From NCBI GenBank assembly GCA_037349315.1, contig JBAIAC010000018.1, positions 3,348,001-3,412,000 of the forward strand: 64,000 nt of DNA, in the 5' to 3' direction. A program made the translations under genes and the position numbers. The notes below the pieces were generated by a model, which was not told where the DNA came from, did no database searches, and saw only the letters and a list, made by a program, of their open reading frames with translations. This document shows positions 1-64,000 of this stretch, one piece after another (positions within the stretch are counted from its first letter, which is position 1; the number at the start of each line of letters is the position of its first letter). This DNA is from Chelydra serpentina (lineage: Eukaryota; Chordata; Testudines; Chelydridae).

Positions 1-265
1 GAGGCTTTGGATGGCATTGCGTTCTGCACGACTTAGGTTATGAGGCAGGCGGCGTTGTTTTTCCACTATTTCTGCCTGTGCACGTCGGCGGAAGCATTCT
101 ATGTCTAGGTCCAGACTGTCATTTCGACCCTCAGGAGGAGTCCATGTGGAGTTCTTCTTGTGCTGTTGGTGGGAGGGTATCTGTGTATCTGTGCGATGTT
201 CAGTGTTATCTTGAAAGTATTCTTTGAGTCGGAGACGGCAAAAGAAGTAAAGAAGTAAGGTTGTT
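1..265 (-). mobile_element. Penelope-like retroelement fragment (N-terminal part of RT ORF)
   Basis: On the minus strand an open frame runs from about 265 to the left edge with no stop. It contains FCRLRLKEYF, then a TWTPPEGRN segment (about 130-155) and NLSRAERNAIQSL at the edge. The order W-T-P-P-x-G-R-N followed by N-L-S-x-x-E-R-x-A-I is what I know from the region just before the reverse-transcriptase core of Penelope-like elements. The RT core and endonuclease would lie left of the window. No start codon context is visible, so this is a truncated insertion in the SMARCAD1 intron, antisense to the gene. Family-level assignment is from memory of the motif, not a search. Confidence 0.6.
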
Positions 266-381
266 TATGCAGTTGTTTTAATTATATGATTCACAGAACC
301 ACAGCCTCGTTGATCTACAGAGCACAGCCAATCCTGTGCACTGAATTGGGTCTATGTAGTGAATTAGGTTGTTGTCTATAG

Positions 382-492
382 CAGTGTTTCTCAGCAACTG
401 GTTTGTGGACCAGCGCCAGTTCCTGAGATCTCTGACACCGTTTAGGAAAGTATCAAGCCAGTCCCTGGTATCGAAAACGTTGAGAAATGCTG
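382..492. mobile_element. hAT-type MITE (111 bp) with 8-bp target duplication
   Basis: Terminal inverted repeats are cagtgtttctca at the left and, read on the other strand, cagcatttctca at the right. The flanks are gtctatag (374-381) and gtttatag (493-500), an 8-bp target duplication with one mismatch. No coding capacity. Confidence 0.75.
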
Positions 493-2250
493 GTTTATAG
501 GATCCCTGCCTCATAATATGCCAAAGTTGGAAGGTGTGTGGTGGAGGAGGTGCAAGCTTTTTCACATTAGCCCCTTCTTCAGCTTTTAATCCCTCTTCCC
601 CCAGACTTCTATCCTTCCTTTCCCCTGAGCTCCTGCTCCTCATTCCTTTCCCCTGCGTCTCTTCCTTCTCTGTTCCTCACACGTCTGCGTTGGAGTGAGG
701 CTACATAGATCTTTCCCAAGCTGCCATCGTGCCAGCATGGGGACCATTGAGATCACAGGAGAGAGGATCTCTCTCTCTCTCTGTTCCAGTGTCTGGTGCC
801 ATATTGGCCCCTGCTAGTAACAATTGTGGCGAAAGTCCTGCTCAGCCCCTGAATTCCTGGGGTGGGAGCATGCTCAGTTGCGCTGTGGGATAGCACATGT
901 AGTCATGCTGATATGTGGGAACTGCTTGAGGTTGCAGCATGCTCTTGCAAACAGTCTTCAGAGAATGTAGGTGTCAAATGCTAACAAGTCTTAACTGAGC
1001 AAACTGCAATTTTTTTTCAGAGGAATCTTACTTGCCAAATTTGGGGGAATGTTTACAGGGATGGTAATTCTGACACCTGAGCAGTCCCCCCCCACAACCA
1101 CCATTGCCAAATTTCAATGTATCAATGTTCAATGTAACCCTTGCCCTGCTCCAATGTATGTTGCTGTTAGTTATTGAGCAAAATAGTTACTTTTTTTTAA
1201 TGTAGGTAAAATGTATTTTTCCTTAATCTTGTTCTCTGAGACAGCTAAATACAAACTAGCTAAATTAGACAGTAAAGTAGGAAACTTCCATTTAGGTCCC
1301 GCCTGTGCTACAAAACTAAACATAAACTGAAATGTGGTTCCATTTTGTAGGGTTGCCAGTTGTGCGTAAGCCTTATAGATTTGGATATATCCAAGGCTTT
1401 GGTATATATTGGTGACACAGTTAAAACAAAATTAGGTTCTGTCTACGCTGCAAGATGGAGGCACATTTTAATATATTTAAAGTATTGTAAGTAGGTCTTT
1501 TCACGTGGTTCATTTTGTAATTTAGATGACATCCTGGATATGGATTTGATCGTTCCCTGGCAATGTGGACAGGGCCTTCACAAACTCAGTCGTTTTATTT
1601 CTGGGGAAAATTTATATTGGACCTTTTGAGCCTGAATTTTAGTTTGATAATGCCGTAATCTATTTCCATTTATGAAAGAGTGAACTCCGATGGTACTGAC
1701 AAGACACAGGTAGTGACGTTACCCGTTGATGTAAATCATTCTGTTGGCTTCTGTTATGTTGGCTGGCTATGCAACACAATAGGTAACAGCCCTACCCCAG
1801 ATTGCCACCCTCAAATCAGAAAGTAGTTCACTGGTATTGTTAGGCTAATGTACAGTAGACTTCTGTGAATTGTTGAAGCTTCATATTGTTCTGAACAGTA
1901 GATAACAAGAAAGATACAACCAGGTCCACTGCTATGCTGGATATTAGTAGTTTGCAAGACTCAAAGATATCTTGTAAAAAAAAATTGGGGTTGTGCTATT
2001 TTTTGTTTTATGGTGAATGGAAAAGGCCTTTTTTCGAGAATTTTTTCCTGTTAAACTGTGCTGTCAGTGATCTGTGGTTTCAATTCTATTAAATTGTTTC
2101 TAGTTTCTTTCAAAGAATGGTAATACATGAACAGCTGCCTTATATGACGATAAGCTCATGTAGTGCTACATTTTCACTGAAAAATTATGGGGATGCTAAA
2201 ACAGAATTCCTAAGTAGATATAAGTCTCATTTCTTTTCCTTGTATGGTAG

Positions 2251-59535
<57,285 letters not shown>

Positions 59536-60040
59536 AATGTAAATAAAATAGCTGTGGATTTTATTGGTGAGAAAAACGCAATGTGGTACACCCATGGACT
59601 TTTACATTACTGGTGACCATAAGTTTTATGAACATTTATAACTTTTTGTAATTCCTTTACTGTATTTCTCATGGTATTGAAGATTTTTAACACTGATAGA
59701 ATTCTCCAGATGCTTGAAAACAAAATGTGTAAATGCCACATAAATATGTAGTGCATAAAATGTTGAATAATCCATATTTTACAAAGCAGTTTTAAAAATG
59801 GGGACCTAGTTAGTGATGACTTTACCAGATCTGCTAATGCTTAAGATTTGTCAGTATTTTTGTAATTATTTCTACCTCCCAAATATATATAAGAACTGTC
59901 TGTTTCACTGGATAATGTGTAGATTTTTTTTACATGTGCCTTATTTGACAATGCTCATGTCTGTTTATGCTTGTTTTTGTTCATTTGAAGTACCGTACTG
60001 TTTTTGTATCAACTTGTTCAAATAAAATTGTTTAGATGAC
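59536..60040 (+). other. SMARCAD1: SMARCAD1 3' UTR
   Basis: AT-rich sequence after the stop. AATAAA occurs at 59542-59547 (too close to the stop to be the main site) and at 60021-60026 (likely main signal), followed by a T-rich downstream element at about 60047-60057. The true cleavage site is inferred. Confidence 0.7.
60021..60026 (+). terminator. Polyadenylation signal AATAAA of SMARCAD1
   Basis: AATAAA 490 bp after the stop codon, with a T/G-rich stretch about 20-30 bp downstream. Confidence 0.7.
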
Positions 60041-60744
60041 CAGGGTCTTTTTTTTATTTGAAACAATGTTCTACTTTACCAGTAGGAACAAAATAAAAAG
60101 CAGCAGCTTTGAAACTATTTCAGATATTCTACTCTAACTGCTCTTTGCTTAATCAAATATTGGTAATATTTCATTTGTACTGCACTCAGAACTGTGCTTA
60201 GAAACATGGATGTAAAGATTGAGTTCCTGCCCTATAGAACTTTCAGCCTAAGGCCATGATCCTGTAAAGACTTTCTGCACTGTGAGTACTGGTTAGTTCT
60301 GTTCATTTCAGTGGGACAACTCAGTGTGTAAAATGAAGCATGTAAGGCAAAGATTTAATTATAAATAGGGCACAAGTGAGATCAACAACCCAGGAGAAGA
60401 GAGGAATCCTAACAGGATTACGAGCATAAGGTTCTTTCTTTGAAGTGGCATCTAAGATGACCCTAAACTTTGGGAACACTCTGGAAAACAGTGTTCTTTG
60501 GAGGAGGTTATAAAAATGTTATGCAGCCCCAACCACTTCACTTGCTTCCTTGCTGCATTTGGAGCTGGACTTTACCTCCATTGACCTTTCCATGTCTAGG
60601 GAAACTTCTAGCATTTTGATCCAAACTCTCAATTTCTAGTCCTGCCTTATAATTACTCTAGTTCATTAGCTAGTCTAAAGGGTAGTCTACACAACAGCTG
60701 GGAGGTGTGATACCTAGCTCAGGTGAGACATACACATGATAACC

Positions 60745-60985
60745 TTTCAGAGTAGCAGCCGTGTTAGTCTGTGCCAGCAAAAACAACAGGAGTACTTGTG
60801 GCACCTTAGAGACTAACACATTTATTTCAGCATAAGCTTTCGTGGACTATAGTCCATTTCATCGGATGCATAGAATGGAATATACAGTAAGAAGATATTT
60901 GTACATTCAGAGAAACATGAAAAGGTGGAAGTACCCATACCAACTGTAAGAGGCTAATTAATTAAGAGGAACTATTATTAGCAGG
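60745..60985 (-). mobile_element. Penelope-type terminal repeat with near-complete hammerhead-ribozyme core
   Basis: Plus strand starts 'tttcagagtagcagccgtgt'. On the minus strand it reads CCGATGA (60859-60865; expected CTGATGA), stem II tggact-at-agtcca (60843-60856, perfect 6-bp stem), CGAAA (60838-60842) and then gcttatgc, which can form the very short stem III known from Penelope hammerheads. The expected cleavage nucleotide C is G here. So it keeps the fold but likely not activity. The region from 60870 to 60985 ('aaacatgaaaaggtggaagt', 'agaggctaattaattaag') belongs to the same repeat. Confidence 0.65.
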
Positions 60986-61394
60986 GGAAAAAAACTTTTG
61001 AAGTGATGGGCGAACAGGTGCTGAGGAAAGATTTAGTTTTGAAGGAGAACTCCGCTCTGGTCCAGTTTGGTGCCACAGCTGATATGGGGAGAAATAAGGC
61101 TTTCATTCATGCTTGGCTTTACTTACCTCTTCAGTTTACTTAATACTGCCTGTTGAGTCAGACAGCTTTAGACAGGCTCAAAATTGTAGTTTTTCTTGCA
61201 TCTGTTTTTTTGTTCAATACTGTGAAGTTAGTGAGTGGTTATTCTGTGGATGTTATAAATAAACATATTGAGGATCTTGTGGCCTGCAGTATTAAACTGG
61301 CAGAAGGATGGGAGAACAGGGGGATAATTGGTCCTCTAGTTATCTTCAGAAAAGTTATTGGGGCTAGTGAGAACAAATTGAGAGTGTAGAGTTA

Positions 61395-61560
61395 GAGCAG
61401 GGGATTGAATGTCAAGAGATATGGATTCTGTTCTCCACTCTGCCAAATGCTCAATGTGCAACAGGTAAGTAATTTAATTTAACTTTTACCTCTGTTTCCA
61501 CATCTGCCGAACGAGTAGATAACTTATCTTTAAGTGCCAAGTAAAAGGCATTGTGCATAT
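61395..61560 (+). repeat. MIR-like SINE fragment
   Basis: Reads 'gatatggattctgttctcca', 'ctctgccaaa', 'taacttttacctctgtttcc' and 'acatctgccgaacgag', in MIR sense order. Confidence 0.5.
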
Positions 61561-61650
61561 CAGAGATTCCCAACTTCTGTTGGAGTCCCATCTTGGGTTG
61601 GACTGACAAATGGGTGTGCCCCCTTCTTCACAGTGATTGCTGCCATCTTT

Positions 61651-61668
61651 GTGTGTGTGTGTGTGTGT
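61651..61668 (+). repeat. (GT)n microsatellite
   Basis: About nine GT units in a row, followed by a T-rich stretch. Confidence 0.9.
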
Positions 61669-62548
61669 TTGTTTTTTCTTTAGCTTTTCTATCCTTTTCC
61701 TTGTCTCTCTCTCTAACTTGTTTCCCTTATTTTTTTTCCCTTTCTTTTGCTGGCTCTTCTCTCTACTGCCTGCTTTGCTCTTCCTTTTATAGCTCCACTT
61801 CCCCCACTCATCAGATAGGTACATGGTGTGCCCTTGGGGTGAAAGGTGTCTGTTGGTACCACCCAGTGCTCAACAAAATCTTGGCTGCTGCAGCTTCCGC
61901 TTGCAGCATTGTATGCCAGTTTCTCCTGTGGGAGCAGAGAGGTAAAGTTGGCTGCCTTTCAAAGAGTAACCAACCTTACCTACAGACACAACAGCACGTT
62001 TGAACAGAACCCACAGGGATCTGGGTTCCTGCAGTTTTCCCCACCCACACTGATGGTCTGTTTTGCCCTATGTCCCTTCCCTTTCCTCCGTCTCTGAACT
62101 AGTTTTACTACCCCTCACATTGAGATAGTCATAAAGATGTGGAATAGTACTGTCAAGACTATTTCTGTCCATGACACTTTCCTCGTCGTTTCTTCCCGCT
62201 CCCCACTAGGTTTCTCTGGAAAGTGCAGTGAAAGCAGAGTTGGACTGATCAGTTTCAAAATTGCTGTATTTTAAATCTTTGAACATGGGGGGGAGAGAGG
62301 GAGTGATGTAAATTGCTGATAGTCTCCAAACTCACCATAGCATTCCTGGTCTACCATGTCCACTTTTTCATTCGGCTTTCATAAACAGAGCTAAATTGTT
62401 CATCATGCTGCTTTTCTACAGTGAAAAAGCATAATCAGTCACTGAGATATAGTAAATAATCATTACACGCTTAAACATATATTGAAATGCATTCTTAGCA
62501 TAAATCTCCATGCTATAGTCAGAGAGTGAAAATTCAGTCTGGTGTGTT

Positions 62549-62554
62549 TTTATT
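62549..62554 (-). terminator. Possible polyadenylation signal of HPGDS
   Basis: tttatt on the plus strand is AATAAA on the minus strand, about 290 bp past the HPGDS stop. Position fits; no downstream element checked in detail. Confidence 0.4.
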
Positions 62555-62842
62555 CCATTTTATAATCAATTATAACTGTTTAATTTAATCTGCATCTTGC
62601 AATATTACACATGCATACAAATATTAAAGGTTAAGTTCTCGGAAACTTGTTCTCCATTGACAACTGTTCTCCTTACCCCTGAAACTTAATGAAACAGCGA
62701 AGAGGAAGAATTTAATCTGGATCAAATTGGGCATTGAGTTGTCTTAATTTTTGTAAATTAGTAACTTTAGAAGAAATTAGAGGTGCTGAGTTATGTTGAA
62801 AAAATACACATAAGCATGTTCTTCAGAACCAGAAACGCTGAT

Positions 62843-63007
62843 CTACAGCGTAGTCTTCGGTCTTTGCTGAATCCAGGCTGCAATAGCAGGAAGTGCTTGT
62901 ACCCTCTCTTTCAGAGCCAAAAGTTTAGGGTAGTTGTCTGCCAGGCCAGGCTTAAGGAACAGAAGTGTTGTACTGCACACATCCCAGTAGAAATCAGCCC
63001 AGGTTAC
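62843..63007 (-). CDS. HPGDS: HPGDS last exon
   Basis: On the minus strand the acceptor is ttttcatcag followed by gtaacctgggc; the stop TAG is at 62843-62845. Encodes 54 residues from VTWADFYW, the C-terminal helical domain that helps form the substrate pocket. Confidence 0.95.
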   Translation of the reverse strand, partial: VTWADFYWDVCSTTLLFLKPGLADNYPKLLALKERVQALPAIAAWIQQRPKTTL

Positions 63008-63893
63008 CTGATGAAAAGGGTAAAACAAAATTACTCAATTAGTATATACACAAATAGCAGAAGTATTAACACCAAAGACCTGGTCTATACTGAATCCAAA
63101 ATGAGGCTAGAGAACCACACTTTAAATTTATTTTGGCACCTCCTATGTTAGTCAGCTACATCTTGTTTTAAATAGTTACCTTCAATCTACAATTACAGAA
63201 GTAATCCCCTGATGAGGTTACCATGCATTGCTTTTAGCGTAAGGTGATATGGTTAGATCCTATCCATGCTATACATTTTAACCATGTAACTTGATCCACT
63301 GACTTGATTTAGCTGTAGACGGGGGTCCTAGCCTGAACTGTTTAGAAATCATGTTTACTGAATTGATTTTAAAATGTGGTTGTAAACCAGTTCAGTTCAT
63401 ATTCAGTTTAAATATGGCTTTGGTCAGCAGTATGGACAGGATCAATCTATGCAAATTGACTTTTGAAACTTCCAATGTCGAACCCTGAGGCTTTTAAGCA
63501 AAGGCTGGAACAATTATTTTTAATTCAGTTCAAACATAGCTTAGCTCCATCCACACTGACGAGCAGTGATTAAAATGGTTTGGTTGAAAACTGGTTCAGC
63601 AAACATGAGTCCAGGCTTGTGGGCCTGAAATTGTGAGTGTAGTCAGAGCCTGAGAAAAGCAAAGAATTAAAACCGATACACAACAAAGGCTGTTTCTCAG
63701 ATCTCTGGCTGTGAAGATGAAAATTGTTTAATTTCCTCTAGTTACTTTGCTACAATGACAACTGGATTTGGAAGAGGAAAAAGAAGATACTCACTGATTT
63801 CCCAACCAGCCACTTATTATCTCCTAAGAAACTGTTCAAATCCTGTAGTAGTCCAGGAGCTGTGTTAGTGAGGAGGTCATTAAATATCTGTTG
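62843..63893 (-). CDS. HPGDS: HPGDS, hematopoietic prostaglandin D synthase (last two coding exons)
   Basis: Glutathione-dependent sigma-class GST that isomerises prostaglandin H2 to D2 in the cytosol. Seen: two minus-strand exons (63795-63893 and 62843-63007) joined in phase 0 give 87 C-terminal residues plus TAG. The first reads FNDLLTNTAPGLLQDLNSFL and WLVGKS; the second VTWADFYWDVCSTTLLFLKP, then LALKERVQALPAIAAWIQQR and PKTTL. Both align without gaps to the human protein (for example VTWADFYW and the PAVANWI helix). The family is about 199 residues, so the catalytic N-terminal thioredoxin-like half lies right of the window. No damage seen. Confidence 0.95.
63008..63794 (-). other. HPGDS last intron
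   Basis: 0.8 kb, AT-rich. Parts near 63260-63420 and 63500-63640 ('gaactgttt', 'cagttcaaacatagcttagc') may be an old fold-back repeat but no ends were found. Confidence 0.7.
63795..63893 (-). CDS. HPGDS: HPGDS penultimate exon
   Basis: On the minus strand the acceptor is ttttttgcag and the donor is tca|gtgagt. 33 codons, phase 0 both sides: QQIFNDLLTN, APGLLQDLNSFLGDNKWLV, GKS. Matches human QMFNELLTYNAP.LMQDL. Confidence 0.93.
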
Positions 63894-64000
63894 CTGCAAA
63901 AAAGCACATGTAAATGGAGAGGGTGGTCAAATCTAATTCTTCTACTTCTTGAGTGCACTGTTCTATGAAACAAAAAATTATAGCATAAATATGAGCTTGG

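Larger units (their letters stand above)
1..2250 (+). other. SMARCAD1 intron, 3' part (runs off the left edge)
   Basis: No SMARCAD1 exon matching the residues upstream of the acidic segment was recognised here. The stretch holds a Penelope-like fragment on the minus strand (1-265), a small hAT element (382-492), a short CT microsatellite near 769-783 and otherwise AT-rich sequence. The last 20 bases form a pyrimidine-rich acceptor ending in AG at 2249-2250. Confidence 0.8.
60041..62530. other. Intergenic region between SMARCAD1 and HPGDS
   Basis: 2.5 kb between convergent genes. Holds a Harbinger-like MITE fragment (60678-60735), a Penelope-type repeat with hammerhead-like core (60745-60985), a MIR-like SINE (61395-61560) and a (GT)n run (61651-61668). 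61680-62250 has pyrimidine-rich parts but no recognised gene; the open frame 61551-62003 is not a protein I know. Confidence 0.7.

Noticed and set aside
278..643. Minus-strand open frame of 121 codons
   Set aside because: Overlaps the hAT MITE at 382-492 and has no recognisable domain; separate from the Penelope-like frame at 1-265.
2117..2250. Open frame continuing upstream of SMARCAD1 exon 1, starting with an ATG
   Set aside because: Does not resemble SMARCAD1, and a good acceptor site at 2249-2250 separates it from the conserved part.
61551..62003. Open frame of 150 codons between the two genes
   Set aside because: Includes a (GT)n run and low-complexity Ser/Leu/Phe sequence; no domain, no splice support.

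Overview
The window is vertebrate nuclear DNA, almost certainly from a turtle. It is intron-rich with GT-AG splice sites. It carries CR1 LINEs, old MIR SINEs, and a tRNA-derived SINE with a CR1-like 3' tail of the kind known from hidden-necked turtles (42966-43155). It also holds Penelope-like, DIRS-like and RTE-like retroelement relics and many non-autonomous hAT DNA transposons. The species cannot be named from what I can see.

Two protein-coding genes are present and they converge. The plus strand carries 21 coding exons (2251-59535) of SMARCAD1, a Fun30/Etl1-type SNF2 chromatin-remodelling ATPase. The visible exons join in one open frame of 897 residues ending at TAA (59533-59535). The N-terminal part, roughly 120-130 residues by comparison with the human protein, lies left of the window. 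Order along the protein: acidic N-terminal part, CUE1, CUE2, a linker with an acidic stretch, the SNF2 N-lobe (motif I GLGKT, motif II DEGH, motif III TGTP) and the C-lobe (motifs IV-VI). The minus strand at the right edge carries the last two coding exons of HPGDS, the sigma-class glutathione transferase that makes prostaglandin D2. SMARCAD1 and HPGDS are also tail-to-tail neighbours in human, so this is conserved synteny.

Region by region: 1-2250 is a SMARCAD1 intron with a Penelope-like fragment at the left edge and a small hAT element. 2251-24813 holds exons 1-6, with a DIRS-like relic split by a solo LTR (about 8.6-11.6 kb), an LTR-like element (14100-14716), a broken Tigger transposase (15.0-16.8 kb) and a CR1 (18.6-19.8 kb). 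24814-41857 is a 17 kb intron packed with transposable elements. 41858-59535 holds the whole ATPase module in short exons. 60.0-62.5 kb is intergenic, and 62.8-64 kb is HPGDS.

No clearly new biological system was found. The best leads are: eight hAT-type insertions whose 8-bp target duplications can be read directly; Penelope-type repeats that keep decayed hammerhead-ribozyme cores; a perfect 21-bp inverted repeat inside a CR1 that looks like a template-switch scar; a solo LTR nested in a DIRS-like element; and a candidate alternative first exon for a short SMARCAD1 isoform.
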